Below the pieces are notes generated by a model, which saw nothing but the letters and a program-made list of their open reading frames with translations, did no database searches and was not told the origin of the DNA. Positions 8,063-16,600 of a DNA stretch of 49,039 nt are shown here, one piece after another. Source of the stretch: Streptomyces sp. NRRL F-2580 (GTDB lineage Bacteria; Actinomycetota; Actinomycetes; Streptomycetales; Streptomycetaceae); the NCBI RefSeq assembly GCF_000720115.1, contig NZ_JOIR01000051.1, positions 1 to 49,039 on the forward strand, given 5' to 3'. The position numbers and the translations under genes are program-made. Each line of letters starts with the position of its first letter. Positions within the stretch are counted from its first letter, which is position 1.

Positions 8063-9315
8063 CAGGTCCTCCCGAACAGCTCGGTCAGGGAGTCAGCCCG
8101 ATAGCCAGCAGCGGGAACCGCCGGAATGCGGGCCTGACGAGCCTGCCGCTCATGATGGGCCCGAACCGCGTCGACGATCTCCTCCCGGCCCGCCGGTAGA
8201 TAGATCTGGGTAGTGCTGAGGTTCGCGTGCCCCAGAACCCACTGCACGTCCGTCAACGCCAGGCCGGGATCGCGGGCCATCCGGTACGCGGCGGTGTGCC
8301 GCAGGTCGTGCAGGGTCCAGTTCGCGCCGAGCAGGGCGTTCGCCCGGTTCAGCATCGCCCGCGCCGCGTGGTAGGTCAGCGGGCGGAACGGACGGCGTAG
8401 CGTCCACCACAACCACCGGCCCGGGCCTTGCGGAACCCCAGCCCGCCGCGCCTCCTCCTGATACAGGCGCAGCCAGACGAACGCGTCCGCCGCCGACGGC
8501 AGCTGCTGATAGGCCCGCGTCCCCTTCCGGATCACACCAAGCAGCTGCTCGCCGGGCAACGCATCGCGCTGGCGGCTCGTCAGCAGCTCCTCCGCCCGTG
8601 CGCCGTTGGATACCCAGAACGCCAGCAGAGCCCGGTCCCGGTGGTGGCGCAGCGCGGCAAATAACTCGTTGAAACGGTCGTCCGGGATCCTGCGCGGAAT
8701 CCGCACGGGCACCGAGGGCCGATACCGGCCTCCCGGTGACTGGCGCGCCGACCGTCCCGCCGCCACCGGCAGCTGGCGCCGCTCACGCGCAGCTGGGAAC
8801 GGATTGATGATCGGCCCGGTGCCCGCGTCCAGATGGAAGTCGTAAAAGGACCTCAGCACGGTCTCGCAGTGGGCCCTCGTCGTCGGGGAGTACAGGGGCC
8901 CCGGTCCCGCGCGGCCGGTCACCGCGTTCGGCACCCCGCGCCCCGCCCGAGCCGCCGCTACGGCCGGCTTCCCATCTGGCCGGCCACGCCAGTGAGCCCG
9001 GAGCGGCTTCGGCGCGATGGCCATCCACCGGGCAAAGTCCCGTGCCTCCAACCGCGTCGCCCTGTGCCACGCAAGGCCCCACCCGTCCAGGAACCGCCAC
9101 CACCGCAGCAGGTCCATCCCGTACGAGCGGATCGTCGACGGAGGACGCGAGCACGCCTGAAGCTCGGCGAAGAACCCTGCGACCGGCTCGACGACCGCCC
9201 CTGCGGCATCCAGCAGGACATACGGCTGCGCGGGGTTTGCGATCTCCACCAACGCACCCGTCCGGGGCAATACGAAACCATCCAGATCCCGAGCGGGACC
9301 ACCCGTCTCAAGCAT
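8059..9315 (-). CDS. tyrosine recombinase (TnpA-like)
   Basis: A 418-aa phage-integrase-family protein. A SAM-like core-binding domain (about residues 45-170) precedes the catalytic domain: R in NGARAEELLTSRQRDA (about 250), HDLRHTAAYRMA (box II, HxxR), GHANLSTTQIYLPAG (His and nucleophile Tyr). All catalytic residues are visible. It is the promoter-proximal gene of the element and overlaps the larger recombinase gene by 4 bases. The ATG lies 66 bases inside the right end of the element, so the promoter must be within 9316-9381 or in ku DNA beyond it. Confidence 0.92.
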   Translation of the reverse strand: MLETGGPARDLDGFVLPRTGALVEIANPAQPYVLLDAAGAVVEPVAGFFAELQACSRPPSTIRSYGMDLLRWWRFLDGWGLAWHRATRLEARDFARWMAIAPKPLRAHWRGRPDGKPAVAAARAGRGVPNAVTGRAGPGPLYSPTTRAHCETVLRSFYDFHLDAGTGPIINPFPAARERRQLPVAAGRSARQSPGGRYRPSVPVRIPRRIPDDRFNELFAALRHHRDRALLAFWVSNGARAEELLTSRQRDALPGEQLLGVIRKGTRAYQQLPSAADAFVWLRLYQEEARRAGVPQGPGRWLWWTLRRPFRPLTYHAARAMLNRANALLGANWTLHDLRHTAAYRMARDPGLALTDVQWVLGHANLSTTQIYLPAGREEIVDAVRAHHERQARQARIPAVPAAGYRADSLTELFGRTW

Positions 9316-9355
9316 GCCCGGAAGCTAGCAGAAATGGTCTCTGACCTGCGGACAT

Positions 9356-10261
9356 GTGCAAGTTAGTTCAGTCAACGGCACCATCCCGATCAAGGTGGTC
9401 CCGGCGACCGAGTCGCACGACATCAGCTTCCGCCAGATCCACACCGCCGACGGCGGCCGGATCCGCTACCGCAAGGTGTGCGAGATCGACGGGCAGCAGC
9501 TGCGCCAGGACGAGATCGTCCGCGGCTACGAGACCACGACGGGCACCCTCATCCCCGTCACCGACGAGGACCTCGACAACCTGCCGCTGCCCACCGCCAA
9601 GGCGATCGAGATCGTCTCCTTCGTGCCGGCCGCGAGCATCGACCCAATCCAGATCGGCGCCTCCTACTACCTGGCCGCGACCGAGACGGTGGCCGCGAAA
9701 CCGTACGAGCTCCTGCGGCAGGCCCTAGAGCGCAGCAGCAAGGTGGCGGTGGCCAAGTTCGCGATGCGCGACCGCGAGCGGCTCGGCCTCCTGCGCGTCA
9801 AGGACGACGTGATCGTGCTGCACGCGCTGCGGTGGCCCGACGAGATCCGCTCCACCACCCAGGTCCCCGTCCCCGACGTGGCCGTCACAGACGACGAGGT
9901 CGACGCGGCCGTCCGCCTCGCCGAAACCCTCACCGGCACCGACGTCGGGGAACTGCGCGACGAGTACCGCGACGCACTGGAGGAGGTCATCGCCGCGAAG
10001 ACCGGCACCGGCAGCATGCCCGCGCCCGCCGAGGAAGCGCCGCCCGCCTCGGCCGAGGTCGTCGACCTCATGGCCATGCTGGAGAAGTCCGTCCAAGAGG
10101 CGAAAACCACCCGCGGCGAGCCCGCCACCGTGCACCCCATGCCCGTCAAGAAGAAGTCGCCGGCCAAGACCGCCAGCACGCCAGCCGCCGCGAAGAAGAC
10201 GGCCGCCAAGAAGCCGGCCGCCCAGAAGACCGCCTCGAAGAGGAAGCCTCGCAGCGCATGA
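9356..10261 (+). CDS. ku: Ku, N-terminally truncated by the insertion
   Basis: From 9383 onward the frame encodes the Ku core: IPIKVVPATESHDISFRQIH, the RYRKVCE segment, and the dimerisation/DNA-loop region through about residue 250, followed by a lysine/alanine-rich tail (KKKSPAKTAS...KRKPRSA) as in Streptomyces Ku. Ku binds DNA ends and recruits ligase for end joining. The first 15 native residues are missing; an ATG at 9356 inside the element would supply a replacement N-terminus MQVSSVNGT in frame, so an altered Ku might still be made. The native 5' end is at 2944. The reading frame downstream is otherwise intact to TGA at 10259-10261. Confidence 0.92.
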   Translation: MQVSSVNGTIPIKVVPATESHDISFRQIHTADGGRIRYRKVCEIDGQQLRQDEIVRGYETTTGTLIPVTDEDLDNLPLPTAKAIEIVSFVPAASIDPIQIGASYYLAATETVAAKPYELLRQALERSSKVAVAKFAMRDRERLGLLRVKDDVIVLHALRWPDEIRSTTQVPVPDVAVTDDEVDAAVRLAETLTGTDVGELRDEYRDALEEVIAAKTGTGSMPAPAEEAPPASAEVVDLMAMLEKSVQEAKTTRGEPATVHPMPVKKKSPAKTASTPAAAKKTAAKKPAAQKTASKRKPRSA

Positions 10262-10267
10262 CCACAG

Positions 10268-10306
10268 CGCACAGGCCGAACGCAGGTCGCCTTGCCGGCC
10301 TGTGCG
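10268..10306 (+). terminator. hairpin terminator after ku
   Basis: CGCACAGGCCG (10268-10278) pairs with CGGCCTGTGCG (10296-10306), an 11-bp perfect stem with a 17-base loop, 7 bases after the ku stop. Confidence 0.75.
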
Positions 10307-10405
10307 TTCACACGGGACCACCTATAAAAACGGCCTCACATGCTCCTCATACAGACGGTCGCAATCGCTCTCCTGCTCCGCTATGGGCAGGCATGATGGG
10401 GCAGC

Positions 10406-10768
10406 CGCTTCGACCTGATCATCTCAATCCCCCCTACGTCCCGGCGCCGGGAAACCTGCCGTCATGGGGGCCGGGACGTGCCTGGAATGCAGGCCCCGAC
10501 GGCCGTGGAGTCATCGACCGGATCTGCGCGAATGCCCGCTCTCCTGTGTCCCGGCGGCAGGCTCCTCATGGTGCACTCCGGTATGTGCGGGGCTCAGCAG
10601 ACGCTCGACCGACTGGGCAGGGCGGGGTTGACGCGGAGGTCGCCGCCAGGTCCACGGTGGCCTGGGGACCTGGTCGCGGTCGCGACGGGCCTGGCTGGAA
10701 GAGCAGGGCCTGGCGACCGCGGCCGAGGAACGGAGGAGCTGGTGGTCGTTCGTGCGCAGAGCCTCTGA
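10406..10768 (+). pseudogene. HemK/PrmC-like protein methyltransferase remnant
   Basis: Pieces of one protein lie in different frames: RFDLII at 10406, then NPPYVPAPGNLPSWGPGRAW with the family's catalytic NPPY motif in the next frame, then LLCPGGRLLMVHSGMCG in a third, ending ELVVVRAQSL and TGA at 10766-10768. This is the C-terminal half of a class I SAM-dependent methyltransferase of the HemK type, which methylates glutamine in GGQ-like motifs. The N-terminal SAM-binding half is missing and at least two or three frameshifts are needed to read it. It is a decayed copy with no expected function. Confidence 0.75.
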
Positions 10769-11216
10769 GCGAGCCCCAGACCACGGGCGCGGCCGCGCGC
10801 CGGGTGAGCGTCGCCGCGATTCGCGGTTACCGAGACCGCCGCCCGCGATTCGGGCACGAGCCGAGCCCGCCCGGCTGGCTTTGTTCACGTCCAGCTGCAG
10901 CGTTTGTCTGCCGGTTTGGGCGTCAGTTGGTGATCACTGGGCGTCGGAATGTTCACGAGAGATAGCAGCGCATGCGGACGGCCCGCCGCCCGGAGGGCGG
11001 CAGGCCGTCGAGGCAGGTTGCGGCAGGGATCAGACCGGCCAGCGGTCCGGGAGCCCGGTCAACAGGGCGTGCCCATGGTCAGCTGGGACTGCGCGTGGAG
11101 AGCGCGCGCCATGGGAGAGGACCCGTCGGTGACGAAGGAACGGATCTGTGCCAAGTAGGCGTCGCGATCGATACGGCCGTCACCGGCTACTTCCCGGCCA
11201 TCGGCCACCTCGCCGA
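10769..11216. other. no gene seen
   Basis: This stretch lies between the methyltransferase remnant and the SDR fragment. I see only GC-rich hairpin-prone sequence (for example GCCCGCCGCCCGGAGGGCGGC near 10981). A minus-strand open frame to 11059 has no recognisable protein. Confidence 0.5.
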
Positions 11217-11712
11217 TCAGCTCTGCGCAGTTGGCCGGACCACGATCTCGTTCACGTCCACGTCCGCGGGCTGCTCGATCGCGTAGGCGACGGCCCGCGC
11301 CACCGCTGCGGGCTCGATGTCGACCTCGTCCCGCATGCGCGTGATGTCGCCGCGGACCCGGTCGTTGCTCGACGCCTCGGCGAAGTCGGTGGAGATCACG
11401 CCGGGCGAGACGGTGGTGACCCGCAGGGTCGGCCCTGCCTCTTGCCGCAGGCCTTCGCAGATGGCCCGCACGGCGACCTTCGTGCCGGCGTAGACGGCCA
11501 TCGCCGGTACGACGCGGTACGTGGCCGTGGACGCCGTTGTGACGAAGTGGCCGCTGCCCTGGGCGCGGAACACAGGGAGGGCCGCGCCGATGCCGTTCAG
11601 CACGCCCTTGATGTTGACGTCGACCATGTGGTTCCACTCGTCGGTGCGTAGATCGTCGAGCGGCGAGATCGTGCCCACCCCGGCGTTGCCTACGAGGAGC
11701 CGGCCGATCCGA
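11217..11712 (-). pseudogene. short-chain dehydrogenase/reductase, 5'-truncated
   Basis: The fragment keeps the SDR core from NAGVG onward, including the VNIKGVLNGIGAALPVF helix, the catalytic YAGTK (YxxxK) and the SPGVISTDF segment after it. The N-terminal Rossmann half with the TGxxxGxG cofactor motif is missing. Homology ends near 11712, where sequence switches to the tap remnant on the opposite strand. SDRs oxidise or reduce hydroxyl/keto groups with NAD(P). Without the nucleotide-binding half it should be inactive. Confidence 0.8.
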
Positions 11713-11721
11713 GCCGGCTTC

Positions 11722-11982
11722 ACCCGCGCGGGCATCAGCGGGCGCGCCGACTGCCTCGTCTACCCCTCCACCGGGCCCTCCCCGCTGGACCTCCTCCCGT
11801 ACACGCCCGACGGCAAGCCGGTCACCGGCACGTTCCGCCTCGGCGTCTCACCGGGGATGGTCAAGCACGAGGGCACCCAGACCGTGCTGTGGGCCGAGGA
11901 GCAGTTCGAGAAGAACGGGGGCCTGTTCAACATCGCCCGGAACATCAAGAACGGCCGCCCGGCCGACGACGACGGGGAGTAG
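11722..11982 (+). pseudogene. tap: telomere-associated protein Tap, C-terminal remnant
   Basis: The frame encodes a C-terminal stretch RADCLVYPSTGPSPLDLLPY...SPGMVKHEGTQTVLWAEEQ and ends 3 bases before the tpg start. In Streptomyces linear replicons tap lies immediately upstream of tpg, and Tap helps recruit the terminal protein to telomere overhangs. I identify this by the position and by remembered similarity to Tap C-termini. The 5' nine-tenths of the gene are gone; the break at about 11720 abuts the inverted SDR fragment, indicating a rearrangement joint. Confidence 0.7.
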
Positions 11983-11985
11983 ACG

Positions 11986-12684
11986 ATGGTCAGCTCGCTC
12001 GGGGACAGCCTGGACCGCGCTCTGGAGAAGGTGTTCACCCGCCCCGCCCCCAAGAGTGCCCAGGCGCAGATAAAGTACCTGGTCAAGCAGCTCAAGGGCA
12101 CCAAGGCGGCCGCAGCCGCGCTCGGGGTGTCCCAGCGGACCGTGGAGCGGTACGTCAAGGGACAGCTGAAGCGGCCCCGCCACGACCTCGCCGCCCGCAT
12201 AGAGCGCGAGGTCAAGAAGCGGTGGCAGCCGCAGCTGAGGGCCAAGGCCAAGAAGAAGGCCGCCTCCACCGACGGCATCGTGCTGACTACCACGGCCCGT
12301 TTCGGGTGCACCGCCGACGACAACACCACGGACGACGCCCGCGTCCGCGCCCTGCCCCCTCAGGCACTGCCCCCGCAGTACGCCGAGGCGCTCTTCACCG
12401 CCCGGGAAAACGGCGCCAGCGAGCAAGACCTCCTGAAGATCGCCGCCGAAGCCCTCGGCCAGGTCTACTTCCGCGACGGCGGCCGCCGCGCCCAGGGCCT
12501 GAAGGTGGAGTTCACCGACGGTTTGAGGTCGCGGTTGTCGTGCAGGGCCGGGTCAGCTCCCACTCTCGTCAATATCAGTCATACCGACCTGTCGGCCAGA
12601 TTTGGAGCGAGAGGCGTGTCGTCCTGCTTACGAAAGCGGGCCCAGAGCCCAAATAGCAGATTCCGGGATATAACAGCGGGATAA
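11986..12684 (+). CDS. tpg: telomere terminal protein Tpg, with altered C-terminus
   Basis: Tpg is covalently attached to the 5' ends of Streptomyces linear replicons and primes end patching. Residues 1-178 match the family throughout: KSAQAQIKYLVKQLKGTK, the helix-turn-helix GVSQRTVERYVKGQ (about 47-60), the RIEREVKKRWQPQLR segment and the end motif VYFRDGGRRAQGLKVEFTD. Native Tpg ends a few residues after this point (about 185 aa). Here the frame runs on for 54 unrelated residues (from GLRSRL) before a stop, so the last native residues were replaced by a rearrangement near 12520. Function may be impaired. It follows the tap remnant by 3 bases. Confidence 0.9.
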   Translation: MVSSLGDSLDRALEKVFTRPAPKSAQAQIKYLVKQLKGTKAAAAALGVSQRTVERYVKGQLKRPRHDLAARIEREVKKRWQPQLRAKAKKKAASTDGIVLTTTARFGCTADDNTTDDARVRALPPQALPPQYAEALFTARENGASEQDLLKIAAEALGQVYFRDGGRRAQGLKVEFTDGLRSRLSCRAGSAPTLVNISHTDLSARFGARGVSSCLRKRAQSPNSRFRDITAG

Positions 12685-13612
12685 AACGACCTCTAAAGCA
12701 CTGGGCGATCTCGGCCAGGGACGGAGGTACTGATCCCGACCCGCTGACAGGTCCGGTCCCGAACCCGTGGCGCCCGCCGGGCACGACTGCCGAGGCGGCT
12801 CTCGATGGTGCTTCAGGGGAAGAATCGACGACGGGAAGCGACAGTCATGGCTGACCTGGGCGGAAAGGCGCATTTGGAGGGTCTGGGATGCCAGCGCCTT
12901 GTTGGTTGAGTACGTCTTGCATCTCTCTCGCAAGGCCCCCACCCGCCGGCTTATTGTCTCGCACCTCCGAATTCCGCTGTGATCGATTTCCCTCGGAGGG
13001 ATCCGGCGGCTTCGGCGAACTCTCTCTGCGCTTCTCCGCCTCCCTTTCCGCAAGGGATCTTTTCCCTTCCGGCGTATTTTTCCATTCGTCGAATCGGCGT
13101 TGCCCCTCTGGTGTGAACCGCCCTCCCTCCCACAGGCGTTTCCCCTGTGGGGTAAGACCCTCTGGGGGTTTCGTGCCTTTGCCCTCGGCAGGAGGCTTTC
13201 CGCCCGCGCCCTCTGGGGGTTTCGTGCCTTTGCCCTCGGCAGGAGGCCGCCCGCGCCCTCTGGGGGTTTCGTGCCCTTGCCCTCGGCAGGAGGCTTCTGA
13301 TCTCCCCTGCCTTCTCCATTTCGGTCAGTCACTTTCCGGTACCTTGCCGTAACTCAGACGGCCACGCACATCACATGGACGGCCAGCGAATTTGGCTCGT
13401 GGCCAAGACAAGCCCGGCCCGAATCGGTAAGATCGCTTTTCACGCACCCTTTTATATGGAAGCAAGCGTGCAGCAAGACGAAAAGTTCTACACACATCAA
13501 CCTAACGCTAAACCTCAGATTCCGCGACCACGCAAACTTTGATCGATGATCACGCAGACTCCCCACGCGTTTTTGTTGGACGTCGGATAACGTTAGAAGC
13601 GAGGTGAGGAGT
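12685..13612. other. intergenic region with tandem repeats
   Basis: No convincing coding frame is present. The middle holds a three-copy tandem repeat (listed separately); the sequence from about 13340 to 13612 is markedly lower in GC than its surroundings and probably contains the promoter of the downstream ATPase gene. A minus-strand open frame across the repeats is low complexity and is not accepted as a gene. Confidence 0.6.
13158..13294. repeat. imperfect tandem repeat, three units of 47-51 bp
   Basis: Units start at 13158, 13209 and 13256. Each contains CCCTCTGGGGGTTTCGTGCC, then TTTGCCCTCGGCAGGAGGC (third unit has CTTGCC). The spacers between units differ slightly in length (period 51 then 47). 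Confidence 0.9.
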
Positions 13613-13693
13613 ATGCGCCGCACTCGCGACCACACTGTCAACCGCAGCCACAACCAAGCCGCGTCAGTGGCCCATCCCGACCGGGTGTTCTGA
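13613..13693 (+). CDS. 26-aa leader ORF coupled to HerA-like gene
   Basis: ATG at 13613 is preceded by a strong ribosome site (GAGGTGAGGAGT). The 26-codon frame ends in TGA at 13691-13693, overlapping the ATG of the large ATPase gene as TGATG. The ATPase itself has no clear ribosome site, so its translation probably depends on this leader by termination-reinitiation. The peptide is basic and His/Arg/Asn-rich (MRRTRDHTVNRSHN...) and resembles nothing I know. Whether the peptide has its own function is open. Confidence 0.5.
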   Translation: MRRTRDHTVNRSHNQAASVAHPDRVF

Positions 13694-16600
13694 TGGTTTA
13701 CGATCCAGTCACCACCGCGACTGTCGATTATCTGCAGCGCACTCAACTCGTTCCTGCTATTGCCAGCGACACGGCGACGATCGTGCCCCCGGATGTCCGG
13801 CGTATGCTGCGCGTGACAGGAGTCGGCCAGCCGACACGCACGTCTGCGCCACATGCAGAAGGCATGGCGATTGAGCCGCCAACGCTGCCGTTGCTCGTGG
13901 GCCTTTCCGGCGCAGGGGTGCCGGTCGCGTTCCTGCTCGAAGGTCAAGGCGACGGAGTGTCGGTGGGGCTAGGCACCTGGGCTCCGGAGGGCATGGGTGA
14001 CGCGGCGCTCGATGCTCGGCAAGCAATGCTGTGCGGCATGCTCGACGGTTCCTATCCGGCTGTTGACGTTTCGGCCGGGAGTGCCGCGACCTCGGAATTT
14101 GGCTATGGCGCGCTAGGTCTCGGTGTGCCGGCCCCGTTGCTCGCTGACCCGCGGGACGGCGCGCTGCCGATCGACCGTCTGGTGCGATCGATGACAGGTT
14201 TGCGCTGGGCTGCGCTCGTGCTTGCGGTGCCTGTTGGTGCCACCGAGCTTGGCGCGGACCGCAATCGAGTCCTCAACGAAATGCGTGCGGTGGCCGCTGC
14301 TGTGCAAGCGTCTGGGGTACGCAGTCCCCTCGCTGAGCACTACCAGACCTTGCTACAGCGACGTCTTGACGCGTTGGCGGATGCTCAGGGGCGTGGTGGC
14401 TGGCGCACCGGTGTCTACCTTCTTGGTTCCCGCCCGCGGGATGTCGCGGCGCTGACCAGTGCCTGGCGGGCCGTATTCGCGGGCGCGCTTTCGGTGCCGG
14501 AGCCGGTACGCACGACGGCGCATCCGACGATCGCCCAACTGGCAGCCTGCTGGGCCCTGCCTGAGGGCGCGGAGCAGCCTGGCCCCAGTGGCTACCAGCA
14601 TCCCTTCTCCGCACAGACGTTGTTGAGCTCGCCTCAGCTTGCCGGGTACGTGCACATGCCGGCCTTGGAAACGGCGGGCTTCGGTGTCCGCATCGTGCCG
14701 CGCTTTAATGTGTCGCCTCCACCCAGCACGGACCCAAGCGTGGCCATCGGTTCGGTGGTAGAGCGGGACCGGCCGAGTGCTACAGCGTTCACTGTTCCCA
14801 TTGACTCGCTGGCTCGGCACGTGTTCGTCGCCGGTGTGACTGGCTCCGGTAAGAGCAATTCAGTTCTCCACCTGATCCGCCAGGTGGCTGCCGCCGGCAT
14901 TCCGTTCCTCGTGGTCGAGCCGGCTAAGGCGGAGTACCGCGCGCTGCTGCGCGACCCGGTCGTCGGTCCGGCTCTGCGCGTGTTCACCCTAGGCCGGGAG
15001 ACAGTCTCACCGCTGCGCCTCAACCCGTTCGACGTCCCCGAAGGAGCCTCTGTCGCAGCGCATGTCGACTTGCTGCGTGCCGCCTTCGAGGGCGCGTTCG
15101 GCATGTGGGCACCGCTACCACAAGTGCTGGAGCGTTGCCTTCACGAGGTGTACGAGGACCGTGGCTGGGACTTGCGGACTGACACGAACCACCGCCTGGA
15201 CGAGCATGTACCGGCCTGGTCGGCCTTTCCTACCCTGAGCGATCTCGCCGCCAAGTTCCCCGCGGTCACCCGCTCGCTGGGATACGACCCGGAAGTCACC
15301 GCAAATGTCGAGGCCGCGCTGACAACCCGAATCAACAGCCTGCGCCTCGGTGGCAAGGGCGCGCTGCTTGACGTACCACGCTCCCTGTCGATGGCCGAAC
15401 TGCTTGCAGCGCCGACGGTTGTAGAACTTGAGTCGATGGGGAGCGACGACGACAAAGCGTTCATCATGGGCCTTCTGCTGGTGCGGCTCGCAGAATACCG
15501 CCGCGCACAGGGGCAGCGGCCCGGGCTCACTCACCTGTTCGTCGTCGAGGAAGCACACCGCCTGCTGGGCGCCGCACAGCCAGTGCGGAGTGAGAACGTC
15601 GCCGATCCGCGGGGCAGCGCGGTCGAGACTTTCACAAATCTGCTGTCAGAGATCCGCGCGTACGGACAGGGCGTCGTCATCGCCGACCAGGTGCCGACCC
15701 GGCTGGCTCCTGAGGTGTTGAAGAACACCCTCTTGAAGCTGGCGCATCGGACGGTCGCCGCCGACGACCGTTTCGCCCTGGCCAGCACGATGAGCATGGA
15801 CCAGGCGCAGTCCGACGCGCTGGTCCCGCTGGCGGTCGGCCGCGCCGCAGCCTTCGGATACGGAGCCGACGCCCCTGTGCTGGTGCAGGTGCCGCCGACG
15901 AAGGACGACAGGTTGATCCGGGAGACCGATGATGCCGCGGTGCGGAACGCCATGGCGGCCTGGCGCACGTCCGGCCGCTGGGATGATCTCTGGCTAGCCA
16001 GACACTCCTGCGTGGCAGCCTGCGTAGGTCATGCCGAGGAGTGCACTGCCGCGCGGTCGCTGCTGGACCAAGGTCTTGTGCGCCGGACGTTCACCCGCAT
16101 TGTGCTGTCCCTCCTGGCGGACGCAGGCAGCCTCGAACGTACCTGGCAGGATCTCGTGCAGATCGTCCGCCCTCACCGGGCACCACCCATTGAGGAGACG
16201 ATCCTATTGCGCTGCCTTGCCGCGCACGCCCCGGACTGGTACGCCGAACGCCGAGGCGCACAGGCAGGGTGGACGTATAGCGCCACACTTCACTACGCGG
16301 ATCGGCTGCGGCAAGCGCTGCTCGCACCAGCGGATCGGCGCGCCTCCGCGATCGACGCCTTTCGCGCCTTTGCTATAGCTCAGCACGCCTGCGACGTCCC
16401 GCCATATCCGGCCTGCAACGAAATCTGCCCGGAACACACATGCTTGTACCGAGGAGCAGCAGCCGACCTAGTGGCCGAGGGTCAATACGACGCCTCTTGG
16501 GCGGCGGCCGATGCGACAGACAGAGGTGACAGTAGCCGGGACGCTACATGGCAAGTGTGTGATTCCGCGACGTTCGAGCTGATGGAGTATCCACCCGACG

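Larger units (their letters stand above)
3000..9381. mobile_element. tyrosine-recombinase element inserted in ku, Tn554-like, with three-gene cargo
   Basis: The ku reading frame stops at 2999 and resumes at 9383. Both junctions carry the trinucleotide CAC (2997-2999 and 9379-9381). Joining ...GGCCTGGTCAC to CATCCCGATC... gives ...GLVTIPIK... in frame, which is the usual actinobacterial Ku sequence, so the boundaries are fixed to within about three bases. Inside are two overlapping tyrosine-recombinase genes (8059-9315 and 5711-8062) and three co-oriented cargo genes (3023-5588). I see no long terminal inverted repeats and no obvious target duplication, as in the Tn554 family. A short third gene (tnpC), present in Tn554, is not evident. 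Element type is inferred from the recombinase pair. Confidence 0.85.

Noticed and set aside
11059..11215. Minus-strand tail ending near 11059 (GRIDRDAYLAQIRSFVTDG)
   Set aside because: It reads plausibly but is only the end of an open frame overlapping the SDR in another frame, with no start or domain.
13158..13294. CRISPR-like repeat array
   Set aside because: Only three units, no constant-length spacers between short repeats, and no cas genes; it is a plain tandem repeat.
12628..13332. Minus-strand 234-codon frame across the tandem repeats
   Set aside because: Low-complexity Arg/Pro/Ala/Lys text without ribosome site or recognisable domain.
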